Assembly (NCBI RefSeq): GCF_004299785.2
Contig: NZ_CP036246.2
Coordinates: 496,001 to 560,000 of the forward strand
Direction: 5' to 3'
From: Arcobacter porcinus
Lineage (GTDB): Bacteria > Campylobacterota > Campylobacteria > Campylobacterales > Arcobacteraceae
Length of the DNA stretch: 64,000 nt
Of the stretch, positions 28,357 through 37,701 are shown piece after piece. Under the pieces are notes generated by a model. That model saw nothing but the letters and a program-made list of their open reading frames with translations. It searched no databases and was not told the DNA's origin. How positions within the stretch are numbered: the stretch's first letter is position 1; every line of letters begins with the position of its first letter. A program made the translations under genes and the position numbers.

Positions 28357-28671
28357 ATGGACTATTTTCAAGGTGTTTCAATAGCAAAAGCAGCAAATAT
28401 TTTATATGATGGGAACATCACTAGTAGAACAATTACATTCCAAGATGGTTCTAAAAAAACTTTAGGAATTATGTTAGAAGGTGAATATGAATTAAATACA
28501 GTTAATAAAGAGATAATTGATATTCAAAGAGGAACTTTAGAGTTACTTTTACCAGCTTCAGATTGGAAAACTTTTGAGGGACCAGCTTCTTTTGAGGTTC
28601 CAGAAAATACAAAATTTAGATTAAAAGTACATTCTTTGGTTGATTATTGTTGTTCTTTTATAAAAAACTAA
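28357..28671 (+). CDS. ppnP: Pyrimidine/purine nucleoside phosphorylase PpnP
   Basis: A 104-residue cupin-like protein of the PpnP (YaiE, DUF1255) family, which phosphorolyses several nucleosides. It has KAANILYDGNITSRTITFQDGSKKTLGIM, QRGTLELLLP, WKTFEGPASFEVPENTKF and the YCCSFI end typical of the family. Length is normal. It has its own promoter and is followed by a hairpin. Confidence 0.92.
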   Translation: MDYFQGVSIAKAANILYDGNITSRTITFQDGSKKTLGIMLEGEYELNTVNKEIIDIQRGTLELLLPASDWKTFEGPASFEVPENTKFRLKVHSLVDYCCSFIKN

Positions 28672-28678
28672 AACTTTT

Positions 28679-28702
28679 TAAATAGTGCACAAGCACTATT
28701 TA
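28679..28702. terminator. Hairpin after ppnP
   Basis: TAAATAGTGC-ACAA-GCACTATTTA, a perfect 10-bp stem with a 4-base loop, starts a few bases after the ppnP stop. U-tracts are weak on both sides. Confidence 0.5.
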
Positions 28703-28769
28703 AACTACAAAACACTTAAATATAAACAAAAAACAAACATTTAAATATTTTTTAGCTAAGCTTCGTTTT

Positions 28770-29612
28770 ATGAATAAAGAAGACTTTTTTATAAAACAGA
28801 TACAAAATAGTAAGTATAATGGTGATGATGGAGCTTTTATTGATGGATATGTTTATTCAATGGATGCTTTTTTTGAAGATATACATTTCAAAAAAGAGTG
28901 GATAAAAGAGGGAAATATATCTTTAAAACAAATAGCTTATAAATCAATGCTTGTAAATATTTCTGATGCAATTGCTATGAATGCAAAGCCAAAATATGCA
29001 CTTATAACTATTGCCATTCCTAAAACCTATACTCAAAATGAGTTAAAAGAGTTAGCAGATGGATTTAAAAAAGCAGCTCGTGATTATGATTTTGAGATAA
29101 TAGGAGGAGATACTATTGAGAATCATAAATTAGATATTAGTATTACAATTATTTCCAAAACAGAAAATCCCATATATAGAAAAGATGTAAAAATAGGGGA
29201 TTTTATTTGCTATACTGGAAAATTAGGCGATAGTAAAAAAGGATTAGAATCCTTACTAAAAGGTCAAAAGATTAAGAAAAACTCAAAATTTATAAAACCA
29301 AAATTAAGAGCAGATTTTTTTTATGAAGCATCAAAATATATAAATTCAAGTATGGATATAAGCGATGGACTCTTTTTGGATTTAGAAAAACTCTCAATTG
29401 CTTCAAATATAGGTTTTGAATTTTTTAAAGATATTAAAGAAGAAATTGGAACTTCAGGAGAAGAGTATGAAATATTGTTTTCTGCTTCTTTGAAAAACTT
29501 AAAGAAAATAGAAAACATTGCAAAAAAGCATAAAGTAAAATTAAATTACTTTGCAAAAGCAGTAAAAGGAAGCTATAAAAGTGGCTTTTCTAATCACCAT
29601 TTTAAAAATTAA
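28770..29612 (+). CDS. thiL: Thiamine-monophosphate kinase ThiL
   Basis: ThiL phosphorylates thiamine monophosphate to the active diphosphate. The 280-residue protein has GDDGAFIDGYVYSMDAFFEDIHF, KSMLVNISDAIAMNAKP, EIIGGDTIE and SMDISDGLFLDLEKL, the AIRS-like ATP and metal-binding segments. It is a little shorter than enterobacterial ThiL, as usual for the phylum. The gene is followed by truD nine bases downstream. Confidence 0.93.
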   Translation: MNKEDFFIKQIQNSKYNGDDGAFIDGYVYSMDAFFEDIHFKKEWIKEGNISLKQIAYKSMLVNISDAIAMNAKPKYALITIAIPKTYTQNELKELADGFKKAARDYDFEIIGGDTIENHKLDISITIISKTENPIYRKDVKIGDFICYTGKLGDSKKGLESLLKGQKIKKNSKFIKPKLRADFFYEASKYINSSMDISDGLFLDLEKLSIASNIGFEFFKDIKEEIGTSGEEYEILFSASLKNLKKIENIAKKHKVKLNYFAKAVKGSYKSGFSNHHFKN

Positions 29613-29621
29613 GGAAAAAAT

Positions 29622-30683
29622 TTGCAAATTCAAAGATATTTAAATCACTCTAAAATTGATGTATATTTTAAACAGAGTAAAGATGATTTTGTTGTTCATG
29701 AAGTACCACTTTATGAGTTTAGTAAAGAGGGTGAGCATCTTATTATAAAATTAAGAAAGAAAGATTTAGCAACTTGGGATGCAATAGAAATCTTAGCTAA
29801 TTTCTTAAAATGTAGTCCAAGAGAGTTTGGATATGCAGGATTAAAAGATAAAAATGCAATGACAGTTCAACATATTTCAGTACATAGAAAATATGAAGAA
29901 GCTTTAAAAGAGTTTACTCATGAAAATATAAAAATTCTTGAAACAACATATCATAATAATAAGATAAAAATAGGGCACTTAAAAGGTAATAACTTTTTTA
30001 TTAGACTAAAAAGAGTTGGTCTTGTAGAGAAACAGAAAATAGAAGAAGCTTTAGGAAAAATTGCTACTTTTGGAATGCCAAATTATTTTGGTTTTCAAAG
30101 ATTTGGAATTGATGGTGAAAACTATAAAAAAGGTAAAGCAATAGTTGAAGGAGAGTTAAAAGAGAGAAATAGAAATCTAAAACAGATGTTTATAAACTCT
30201 TATCAATCATATCTTTTTAATTTATGGTTATCAAAAAGAATAGAGATTTCAAAACTTATTGACTCTTTTGAAGCAAAAGAGATTTATGAAAAATTAAATT
30301 TACCACTTGAAGAAGTAAAAAGAGCAAAAAAACAGCCACACCCTTTTAAGATATTTACAGGAGATTTATTAAGTCATTATCCATTTGGAAGAATTTTTAT
30401 TATTGATGATTTAGAAGTTGAGAGTCAAAAGTTTCTTGATAAAGATAGAGTACCAACAGGTCTTTTATCTGGAAAAAGAGTTAAAAAAAGTGAGGCTTTG
30501 GCACAAGAGATTGAAAAAGATTTTGACATAGAAATGAGTGAAGATGGTGCAAGAAGATTCGCATTTATTTTTCCTGAAAATATTGAGAGTAACTATAAAG
30601 AAGATAAAAATCATATGGAACTTAGTTTCTATCTTCCAAAAGGTTCTTATGCAACAGAGCTCATAGCTGAGATTTTACACTAG
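29622..30683 (+). CDS. truD: tRNA pseudouridine(13) synthase TruD
   Basis: TruD makes pseudouridine 13 in tRNA-Glu. Start is TTG at 29622, with AAGGAAAA just before. Motifs seen are KDDFVVHEVPLYEFS, FGYAGLKDKNAMTVQHIS (the catalytic Asp is in GLKDK), KIGHLKGNNFFIRLK, PNYFGFQRFG and NSYQSYLFNLWL. Length (353 residues) is typical. It forms a two-gene unit with thiL. Confidence 0.95.
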   Translation: MQIQRYLNHSKIDVYFKQSKDDFVVHEVPLYEFSKEGEHLIIKLRKKDLATWDAIEILANFLKCSPREFGYAGLKDKNAMTVQHISVHRKYEEALKEFTHENIKILETTYHNNKIKIGHLKGNNFFIRLKRVGLVEKQKIEEALGKIATFGMPNYFGFQRFGIDGENYKKGKAIVEGELKERNRNLKQMFINSYQSYLFNLWLSKRIEISKLIDSFEAKEIYEKLNLPLEEVKRAKKQPHPFKIFTGDLLSHYPFGRIFIIDDLEVESQKFLDKDRVPTGLLSGKRVKKSEALAQEIEKDFDIEMSEDGARRFAFIFPENIESNYKEDKNHMELSFYLPKGSYATELIAEILH

Positions 30684-30704
30684 CTTAAGAACTTTTAAGC
30701 TAGT
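30679..30704. terminator. Hairpin overlapping the truD stop codon
   Basis: ACTAGCTTAA and TTAAGCTAGT form a perfect 10-bp stem with loop GAACTT; the stop codon TAG lies in the left arm. It is a probable terminator for thiL-truD, with little U-tract. Confidence 0.5.
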
Positions 30705-30734
30705 ATCAATTCTTACAATATACAAGGAAATAAT

Positions 30735-31097
30735 ATGAGATATGAAGAGCTTATTACAGAACTTTGTGAAGTTATAAAAGAGACTGAAAATGATGCACAA
30801 GGTATATTTGATAATAGTGAAGAGATGGAACAAATATTAGAAAGTATGCATCTTCCAAGAAGAAAAAAAGAGAAACTTTTAAAATCAATTTCAAATATTT
30901 ATGGTTTTTTACAAAGGCAAGATTTACATAGACAAAAGATTGAGAGGGTTGTAAATTTTGTTTGTGATAAAAATGATATTGATAAAACACAATATAATTT
31001 AGCTTCAAGTGCAAAAAATATAAGCTATACTTCATGCTGTAATGATAATTTGAGTTCAGAGGAATTAGAAGAACTTATAAAAAGTATGCAAGGTTAA
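30735..31097 (+). CDS. Small CheZ-like protein (putative CheY-P phosphatase)
   Basis: A 120-residue helical protein. Residues 62-71 read QDLHRQKIER, matching the CheZ active site QDLTGQVIKR of E. coli, with Asp63 and Gln67 at the same spacing as the catalytic Asp143 and Gln147. The C-terminal end SSEELEELIKSMQG resembles the CheZ tail that grips CheY, joined by a flexible segment (~80-105). At 120 residues it is about half the E. coli length. The convergent neighbour is a chemoreceptor gene, which fits a chemotaxis role. Assignment rests on the motif and is not proven. ACAAGGAAAT precedes the start. Confidence 0.55.
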   Translation: MRYEELITELCEVIKETENDAQGIFDNSEEMEQILESMHLPRRKKEKLLKSISNIYGFLQRQDLHRQKIERVVNFVCDKNDIDKTQYNLASSAKNISYTSCCNDNLSSEELEELIKSMQG

Positions 31098-31128
31098 AGG
31101 AATAAATTAAAATTATATTCCGATTTTA

Positions 31129-31166
31129 TAAAAAGTATAGATAGAATTCTATCTATACTTTTTTTA
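31129..31166. terminator. Bidirectional terminator between the CheZ-like and chemoreceptor genes
   Basis: A perfect 34-base palindrome, AAAAAGTATAGATAGAA and its complement, centred at 31146/31147, with A and T tracts on its two flanks. It looks like a rho-independent terminator for both convergent genes; the chemoreceptor stop codon lies at its edge (31164-31166). Confidence 0.85.
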
Positions 31167-33335
31167 TGATTTTATTTCATCAATCTTTTTAAAGAACTCT
31201 AAAGTAGTTTTCTCTACAATATTTGCTTTTATATTTAATTGTTCAGCTTTATCTTTATTTGAGTTTGAATCAGCTAAATTTTGTAGATTTTTATTTAAAT
31301 CAGAGTCAATTCTTTTAATATCTTCTATTAGCTCAGTATCAATTACTTTAGAAGATATTTCATTACTATTTAGCCACTCTAAAATTGTGCTAGAGTTATC
31401 TACTTTGAATTTCTTATAATTACCAAGTTGAGAATAAACAGCATCTTTCTTCTTAATAATATCAGTTTTTAATAAAGCTGTATCATAAACTAAATCAACA
31501 TCACTAACCTTGTTTAAACTATCTTCTATAAAAGTAGTTCTTGAAGCAGCAGTTACAAGATAACTAGATGTTGCTGCAATAGAAGATGCCATAACAGATA
31601 TTTGATCAGCTACTTGAGCATTTTTTTGTGTAGAAATATCTAAAGTTCCAATTACATCATTTATTTGTAATATTCCAGTCTCTTGCTCTTTTGAAGCTGC
31701 TGCCACATTCTCTATTGTAATAAGAGTATTTGATATATTATTATTTAATTCTGAATAACCTTCAATCATATTATTAGCAATATTTTTACCTTCATTTGCT
31801 TTAATACTTGCTCTTTCAACAATGTCTTTAATCTCTCTTGCAGCTTCTGCACTTCTTGCTGCAAGATTTCTTACTTCAGCAGCAACAACAGCAAATCCTT
31901 TTCCAGCTTCTCCAGCAGTTGCAGCTTCAACAGCTGCATTTAAGCTTAGAATATTTGTTTGGAATGCTATTTGGTCAATTACTTCAATTGCTTCATTTAT
32001 AGAGTTTACTTGAGAATTAATTGCATCCATAGATTTTGCTGTCTCTTCTGCTAGAGTTTGACCTTTTTTTGCAGAGTTATTTAAATCTTGAGTAAGTTTT
32101 GACATCTCAATAGTTGATTGAGTATTAGCTTGAATTGTTGCAGTAATTTCATCTAAAGCAGCAGCTGTCTCTTCTAAAGATGCAGCTTGTTGACTAGAAG
32201 AGTTTTTCAAGCTTAAAGAAGTTTCTGAAAGAGTTTGTGTACTATCTTTTAATGAGTTACCAGTATTCATAACAATAGCTAACAATTCAGAAGTATTGTT
32301 TCCTACAAGATTTATACCATTTGTAAGAGAAGCTAAATTTCCATAAATATTTTGGTCTTTTAAAATAAAGTCATATTTTGATTCCGCATAGTGTCTTAAT
32401 GCTTCATTAATTTTATCAAGAGTCTCTTTTGTTCTTTCAATCATCTGATTTAATTTATTTTTTAAATCTTCAACATGTGGATTTGCAGCTGTATTATTTA
32501 CTCTATATACGAAGAATCCATTTGCAGTCTTTTCTATTACATCATTTGCTTCTTCAATAACTTTTTCATCTTGCTCTAGACCTTTTCTTACTTTTTCCAT
32601 ATAAGAGTTGAATAGGTGTGCAACTTCTCCTATTTCATCTTCTGTTTTTACTTTTAAAGAGATATTTGTATCGTTTGAGTGAAGTAAATCATCAAAACCT
32701 GACTTAAGATCTTCAATTGGACTTGTAGCTTTTCTAACAATGAAGAAGATTAAAATAATAGTAAATAATCCTAAAATAGTTGAAGATAGAGAAATTTCTT
32801 TTAAAAGAGATTTTATTTTTTTATCAGTTTCATCTAAAGAGAAAGTTAAATCCATTACACCAATAACATCTCCAACAGCTTGATTAGGGTGACATGCCAT
32901 ACATTCATTTGTAGCAATCATTGGTTTAATCATTCTAATTGTATGCCCATTTTCATCATTTTTTTGAATGATTTGATTCTCTTTTGTAGCAAAACTATCT
33001 AAAATTTGTGGATCTTTTGTAAAAGGTGTATCTAAACCATAAAGTTCAATAAGCTCTTTACTCTTTGCAACAGTTAATTGCTTAACTCCTTTTATATCTC
33101 TAGCATCCTCTTCAGCTTTTGCTATTAAATCTCTATCTCCCGTATTCATTGTATTTCTTAAAGTTTGAAATATGGATGCATTTAGCATTGATAGATTATC
33201 TCTAGCATTTGCTATTGAATCTTCTGTCACCTTTGTTGTCGTAGAATAGACAATAAAAGAACTACTTATAAACATAAGAATAAACAGAGCAAAAATGATT
33301 TTATTGCTAACTTTTTTTGTGATAAATTTAAGCAT
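31164..33335 (-). CDS. Methyl-accepting chemotaxis protein with periplasmic CxxCH haem motif
   Basis: A 723-residue chemoreceptor. Transmembrane helix 1 is at ~12-32 and helix 2 at ~183-201. The periplasmic domain between them holds CMACH at residues 145-149 ([23 protein letters not shown]), the covalent haem c attachment motif, as in haem-PAS/DUF3365-like sensors. A HAMP domain (~202-255) and a long helical cytoplasmic domain follow, with the hairpin tip [19 protein letters not shown] and [17 protein letters not shown]. The C-terminal ~120 residues resemble a CZB domain in layout but lack clear zinc-binding His/Cys. It probably senses redox state or a small gas; the signal is inferred. Confidence 0.88.
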   Translation of the reverse strand: MLKFITKKVSNKIIFALFILMFISSSFIVYSTTTKVTEDSIANARDNLSMLNASIFQTLRNTMNTGDRDLIAKAEEDARDIKGVKQLTVAKSKELIELYGLDTPFTKDPQILDSFATKENQIIQKNDENGHTIRMIKPMIATNECMACHPNQAVGDVIGVMDLTFSLDETDKKIKSLLKEISLSSTILGLFTIILIFFIVRKATSPIEDLKSGFDDLLHSNDTNISLKVKTEDEIGEVAHLFNSYMEKVRKGLEQDEKVIEEANDVIEKTANGFFVYRVNNTAANPHVEDLKNKLNQMIERTKETLDKINEALRHYAESKYDFILKDQNIYGNLASLTNGINLVGNNTSELLAIVMNTGNSLKDSTQTLSETSLSLKNSSSQQAASLEETAAALDEITATIQANTQSTIEMSKLTQDLNNSAKKGQTLAEETAKSMDAINSQVNSINEAIEVIDQIAFQTNILSLNAAVEAATAGEAGKGFAVVAAEVRNLAARSAEAAREIKDIVERASIKANEGKNIANNMIEGYSELNNNISNTLITIENVAAASKEQETGILQINDVIGTLDISTQKNAQVADQISVMASSIAATSSYLVTAASRTTFIEDSLNKVSDVDLVYDTALLKTDIIKKKDAVYSQLGNYKKFKVDNSSTILEWLNSNEISSKVIDTELIEDIKRIDSDLNKNLQNLADSNSNKDKAEQLNIKANIVEKTTLEFFKKIDEIKS

Positions 33336-33460
33336 ACAAACTCCCCAATTTTTTAAGTCGATTTATTATATACTTAAAAAGTTTAAAATATTGTAATAAA
33401 CTTATAAAATTTATAAAATAGCTTTTAAAATAAAAAATATAATAAAAAAAGAGAGTAGAA

Positions 33461-34018
33461 TTGATAGTAGGATTAATAGGAAAAATTATAAAAAAAGAGC
33501 CAACAGTTGTACATTTAAACGTGAATGGAGTTGTATATGAAGTTTTTGTATCTTTAAATTGTAGTTCAAAAATAATAAAAGATGAAGTAAGTTTTGAAAT
33601 AAGTGAAATAATAAGAGAAGATGCTCATAATTTATATGGTTTTATTGATAGTAATGAAAAAAAACTATTTGAAACTGTAATAAAAATAAATGGAATTGGA
33701 CCAAAAGTTGGACTTGCTATTTGTTCAACATTTACACCAAGTTCTTTTGCACAAATTATAAGCTCAAATGATGTTGATATGTTAAAAAGAGTTCCTGGAA
33801 TTGGACCAAAAGGTGCTAGTAGAATACTTGTAGAACTTAGTGGAGTTATAATAGATGTAGAAAATGATAGTGAAGTTTCTAATATAAATTTAGAAGCTTC
33901 TTTGGCTCTTGAAAGTTTAGGTTTCAAAAAAGAGATTGTTTCAAAAATATTAAAAACTTGTACAAGTACAAGCACTAGTGAGCTTGTAAGAGAAGCTTTA
34001 AAAAAATTACAAAAATAG
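33461..34018 (+). CDS. ruvA: Holliday junction branch migration protein RuvA
   Basis: RuvA binds Holliday junctions and recruits the RuvB helicase. Start is TTG at 33461. The N-terminal OB-fold ([19 protein letters not shown]) is followed by two helix-hairpin-helix elements ([14 protein letters not shown] and [16 protein letters not shown]) and a C-terminal RuvB-binding domain (~140-185) including [16 protein letters not shown]. Length (185 residues) is normal. It begins the ruvA-ddl-hydrolase-murF-HIT gene series. Confidence 0.96.
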   Translation: MIVGLIGKIIKKEPTVVHLNVNGVVYEVFVSLNCSSKIIKDEVSFEISEIIREDAHNLYGFIDSNEKKLFETVIKINGIGPKVGLAICSTFTPSSFAQIISSNDVDMLKRVPGIGPKGASRILVELSGVIIDVENDSEVSNINLEASLALESLGFKKEIVSKILKTCTSTSTSELVREALKKLQK

Positions 34019-34039
34019 ATAAAAATAGAAGGATAGATT

Positions 34040-35080
34040 ATGAAAATAGCAGTTGTTTTTGGTGGAATAAGTTTTGAGCATGAGATTTCAATAGTTAGTT
34101 CAATTGCTATGAAAGATGTTTTGAAAAATGAATTAATATATATATTTGTTGATAAAAATAGAGAACTTTATGAAATTCCAAGTTCAAAAATAAATTCAAA
34201 ACTGTTTTCAAGTGGAGAATATAGTAAGTTTGATAGAGTTTATTTCAAAAAAGATGGATTCTATAAAGTAGCAGGACTTTTTAAAAAAGAGCAAAATATT
34301 GATTTTGATATTGTTTTGAATCTTTCTCATGGTGGAGATGGAGAAGATGGTATTTTAGCTTCAATGTTTGATTTTTATAATATTCCATTTGTTGGACCTA
34401 GAACAGAAGCTTGTGTGGTGAGTTCAAATAAATTTATAACAAAAGGTTATGCTCAAAGTGTAGATGTGAAAACTCTTTCATATAAATATTTTACTAAAAA
34501 TGACAAAATAGAGATTGATGAATTCCCAGCAATTATAAAGCCTGTGAAACTGGGAAGTTCAATTGGAGTTGCAATTGTAAAAACAAAAGAAGAGCTATCT
34601 TATGCACTTGATGTTGCTTTTGAATTTGATGATGCAATTATTGTAGAACCATTTATAAGCGGAGTTAAAGAGTACAATTTAGCTGGTACAAAAATAGCTG
34701 GAGAGTTTGTATTTTCTATAATTGAAGAGCCACAAAAAGCTGACTTTTTAGATTTTGATAAGAAATATTTAGATTTTTCAAGAACTTCAAAAGCAAAAGA
34801 GGTAGATTTAGGAGAAAAACTAAATAAAGAGATAAAAGATAGTTTTAAAAATCTTTATAATACACTTTTTGAAGGCTCAATAATTAGATGTGATTTCTTT
34901 GTAGTAGATAATGAAGTTTATTTAAATGAAATTAACTCAATTCCTGGATCTATGGCAAATTATCTTTTTGAAGATTTTCAAACAACTTTTGAGAAATTAG
35001 TAAAAAACTTACCAAAAAAGAAGTTTATTCCAATAAATTATGATTATGTAAATAAAATACAAGTTGCAAAAGGAAAATAG
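34040..35080 (+). CDS. ddl: D-alanine--D-alanine ligase
   Basis: Ddl joins two D-Ala residues for peptidoglycan precursors. The ATP-grasp protein (346 residues) shows VVFGGISFEHEISIVSSIAM at the N-terminus, LSHGGDGEDGILASMFDFYNI, FPAIIKPVKLGSSIGVAI and the metal-binding end VYLNEINSIPGSMANYLF. It lies 21 bases after ruvA; the next gene starts right after its stop codon. MurF, which uses the dipeptide, is two genes downstream. Confidence 0.96.
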   Translation: MKIAVVFGGISFEHEISIVSSIAMKDVLKNELIYIFVDKNRELYEIPSSKINSKLFSSGEYSKFDRVYFKKDGFYKVAGLFKKEQNIDFDIVLNLSHGGDGEDGILASMFDFYNIPFVGPRTEACVVSSNKFITKGYAQSVDVKTLSYKYFTKNDKIEIDEFPAIIKPVKLGSSIGVAIVKTKEELSYALDVAFEFDDAIIVEPFISGVKEYNLAGTKIAGEFVFSIIEEPQKADFLDFDKKYLDFSRTSKAKEVDLGEKLNKEIKDSFKNLYNTLFEGSIIRCDFFVVDNEVYLNEINSIPGSMANYLFEDFQTTFEKLVKNLPKKKFIPINYDYVNKIQVAKGK

Positions 35081-35800
35081 TTGGCACTAAAAAGTATAAA
35101 TGTAGATGGAAAAATATTTGATATTGTTTATGATATAAAAAATAGTGAAGCAAAAAGAGATATAGTTTTTTTGCATGGTTGGGGTTCAAATAAAGAGATT
35201 ATGAAACAAGGCTTTGATAAGTTTTTAAAAGATTATAGACATATTTATATAGATATGCCAGGTTTTGGGAAAAGTGAAAATATTTATGAACTTACAACAA
35301 GTGATTATTCAAATATTATAAAAGAGTTTTTAAAAGAGTTAAATTCAGATTTTTATGCAATTGCTGGACACTCTTTTGGTGGAAAAGTTGCAACATTAAT
35401 AAATCCACAAAACCTTATTTTGCTAAGTAGTGCAGGAATTTTAGAGAAAAAACCATTTAAAGTTAGATTTAAAATATTTTTTGCAAAAGTTTTAAATAGT
35501 TTAGGATTATCTTTTATTTCAAAAGCATTTAGAAGTAAAGATGTATCAAAAATGAGTGAAAATATGTATAAAACTTTTAAAAATGTTGTAGATGAAGATT
35601 TTACTCAAGAATTTGAGAAAATAAAAAATAGAACATTGATTTTCTGGGGAATGGAAGATAAAGCAACATCAATGAAAAGTGGAGAAAAAATCTCAGAAAT
35701 AATTGATAGCTCTATTTTATATAAATTAAGTGGAGATCACTATTTTTTCTTAAAACATTCAAAACAAATTGCTGGAATAATTGAAGATGAACTATTTTAA
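35081..35800 (+). CDS. Alpha/beta hydrolase in the ddl-murF gene cluster
   Basis: A 239-residue alpha/beta hydrolase beginning at TTG directly after the ddl stop. The oxyanion segment VFLHGWGSNKEI, nucleophile elbow AGHSFGGK (Ser in GHSFG), IFWGMEDKATS and the final GDHYFFLKHSK with the catalytic His are visible. The substrate is unknown. Its position between ddl and murF, overlapped by the murF start, resembles the C. jejuni arrangement as I recall it (ruvA-ddl-hydrolase-murF), which suggests a link to envelope precursor metabolism. Confidence 0.8.
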   Translation: MALKSINVDGKIFDIVYDIKNSEAKRDIVFLHGWGSNKEIMKQGFDKFLKDYRHIYIDMPGFGKSENIYELTTSDYSNIIKEFLKELNSDFYAIAGHSFGGKVATLINPQNLILLSSAGILEKKPFKVRFKIFFAKVLNSLGLSFISKAFRSKDVSKMSENMYKTFKNVVDEDFTQEFEKIKNRTLIFWGMEDKATSMKSGEKISEIIDSSILYKLSGDHYFFLKHSKQIAGIIEDELF

Positions 35801-37202
35801 TTTTGCTATAAATTTTTTAACAATCCTTGCATTATCTTGGTATTTAATTCTAAATCTACAATGGTATAACTATAAATTAAAAAGAGTTATTTTAAATCAT
35901 CATAAAAGATCATGGCATATTTTGTACTTTGTTTTACCACTTGTTTTATGGATAAATCTTGAAGAAAAGTATTTTTCAATAGCTTTAATAGTTTATATTA
36001 TTGCACTTTTTTTATGGAATAAAAAATTAGATAAAACTTTAGTTTATACAAAAAGAGTAAATAGATTTTTTATAATCTTAACTTTTTTACTTATTTCTAC
36101 ATATTTTACAGATAGTAAGTTTTATGCACTTGCATCTTTATTTATTACTTTAATAGCTTCAAATTTGACAGAAAAACTACTATTTTTAAAATATAAAAAA
36201 GATGCTAGAAGAAAACTTGATAATATAAAAAATTTAAAAATAGTTGCTATTACAGCATCTTTTGGAAAAACATCTATAAAAAACTTTTTATATTATATTC
36301 TAAAAAATAGTTTTAACACTTATAAAACTCCAAGAAGCGTAAATACAATAGCTGGTTTAGTTTTAGATGTAAATAAAGATTTACCAAAAAATATAGATAT
36401 TTATATTGCTGAAGCTGGAGCTAGAGTAAAAGGTGATATAAAAACTATTGCAAATTTTTTAGATCCACAATATGTGATAATAGGAAGTATTGGTGAACAG
36501 CATATTGAATATTTTAAAAGTTTAGAAAATATAAAAAATACTAAAAAAGAGTTACTTTTATCAAAAAGAGTAAAAAAAGCTTTTGTACATCAAAGTACAG
36601 ATTTAAAAGATACAAATGGTATTGAAGTTTTTCCAAAAGATCTTAAAATATTAAAAAGTGATTTAGATGGATTATCTTTCTCTTTTTTAATTAATGATAA
36701 AGAAGAAGAGTTTTTTGCACCAATTCTTGGAAGTTTTAATGCTATAAACTTATCAGCTGTTATATTACTTGCTTTAGAGCTTGGTTTAACTCTTGAAGAG
36801 ATTAGAAAATCTTTGAAAACTTTACCACAAGTTGAACATAGATTACAAAAAATAGAAGCAGGTGGAAAGCTAATTATTGATGACTCTTTTAATGGAAACT
36901 TTGAAGGTATGATGGAAGCTTTTAATATGTGTAAAAACTATAATGGAAGAAGAGTTGTTATAACTCCTGGGCTTGTAGAATCAAATGACGAATCAAATAT
37001 AAAAATAGCAAAAAAGATTGATGAAGTTTTCGATTTTGTAATAATAACAGGTGAATTAAATCTTGAAATATTAGAAAAGAATATCTCTAAAGATAAAGTT
37101 TTTGTCTTAAAAGATAAATCAAAAATGCAAGATATATTAGCAAGTAGTACAAAAAGTGGAGACTTAATTTTATTTGCAAATGATGCACCAAACTTTATAT
37201 AA
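35787..37202 (+). CDS. murF: MurF-type ligase with N-terminal membrane segments
   Basis: MurF adds D-Ala-D-Ala to UDP-MurNAc-tripeptide. The Mur ligase core covers residues ~140-471: P-loop AITASFGKTSIKNF, then IYIAEAGARVKGDIK, IGSIGEQHIEYF, LGSFNAINLSAVILLALELG and LPQVEHRLQKIEAGGKLIIDDSFNGN. Unlike E. coli MurF, the first ~135 residues hold four hydrophobic segments, so the enzyme is probably membrane-anchored; this is a known trait of the epsilonproteobacterial branch to my recollection. Start ATG at 35787 (MNYFNF) lies inside the hydrolase gene; the TTG at 35781 is the alternative. Confidence 0.88.
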   Translation: MNYFNFAINFLTILALSWYLILNLQWYNYKLKRVILNHHKRSWHILYFVLPLVLWINLEEKYFSIALIVYIIALFLWNKKLDKTLVYTKRVNRFFIILTFLLISTYFTDSKFYALASLFITLIASNLTEKLLFLKYKKDARRKLDNIKNLKIVAITASFGKTSIKNFLYYILKNSFNTYKTPRSVNTIAGLVLDVNKDLPKNIDIYIAEAGARVKGDIKTIANFLDPQYVIIGSIGEQHIEYFKSLENIKNTKKELLLSKRVKKAFVHQSTDLKDTNGIEVFPKDLKILKSDLDGLSFSFLINDKEEEFFAPILGSFNAINLSAVILLALELGLTLEEIRKSLKTLPQVEHRLQKIEAGGKLIIDDSFNGNFEGMMEAFNMCKNYNGRRVVITPGLVESNDESNIKIAKKIDEVFDFVIITGELNLEILEKNISKDKVFVLKDKSKMQDILASSTKSGDLILFANDAPNFI

Positions 37203-37212
37203 AAGGTAAAAT

Positions 37213-37701
37213 ATGGAACATCTTTATGCACCTTGGCGATATACTTATGTAAAAGATGAGAAGATAGATACATGTGTTTTTTGTCATATATTAAAAAATA
37301 AAAATGATGAAAAATATGAAGTTTTGTTTTCTGATGAGTTTTGTTTTGTAGTTATGAATAAATATCCATATTCACCAGGTCATATTATGGTTGTTCCAAA
37401 TTTTCATACAGCAAATATTGAAGACTTAGAAGAAAATATTTGGCAAAGAGTTTCACAAAGAGTAAGACAAGGTGTTAAGCTTTTAAAAAACATTATGCCT
37501 TGTGAAGGTGTAAATATTGGTATGAATTTAGGAAAAGCTGCTGGTGCTGGGATTGAAGAGCATGTCCACTACCATTTACTTCCAAGATGGATAGGAGATA
37601 CAAACTTCATATCAACACTTGGTGGAACAAGAGTTTATCCAGCAGATTTCAAAGAGATATTCAAAAAATTAAAAGCTTCTAGTAAAGATTTCTTTTTATA
37701 A
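37213..37701 (+). CDS. HIT-family nucleotide hydrolase
   Basis: A 162-residue histidine triad protein. The signature HVHYHLLPR (H-x-H-x-H) lies near residue 118, with APWRYTYVK and CVFCHIL at the N-terminus and SPGHIMVVPNFHTANIEDL in the middle. The N-terminal CxxC with the downstream His residues suggests a zinc site as in the Fhit/GalT branch. It is 10 bases after murF and last in this series. The cellular substrate, perhaps dinucleoside polyphosphates or AMP adducts, is inferred from the family. Confidence 0.88.
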   Translation: MEHLYAPWRYTYVKDEKIDTCVFCHILKNKNDEKYEVLFSDEFCFVVMNKYPYSPGHIMVVPNFHTANIEDLEENIWQRVSQRVRQGVKLLKNIMPCEGVNIGMNLGKAAGAGIEEHVHYHLLPRWIGDTNFISTLGGTRVYPADFKEIFKKLKASSKDFFL

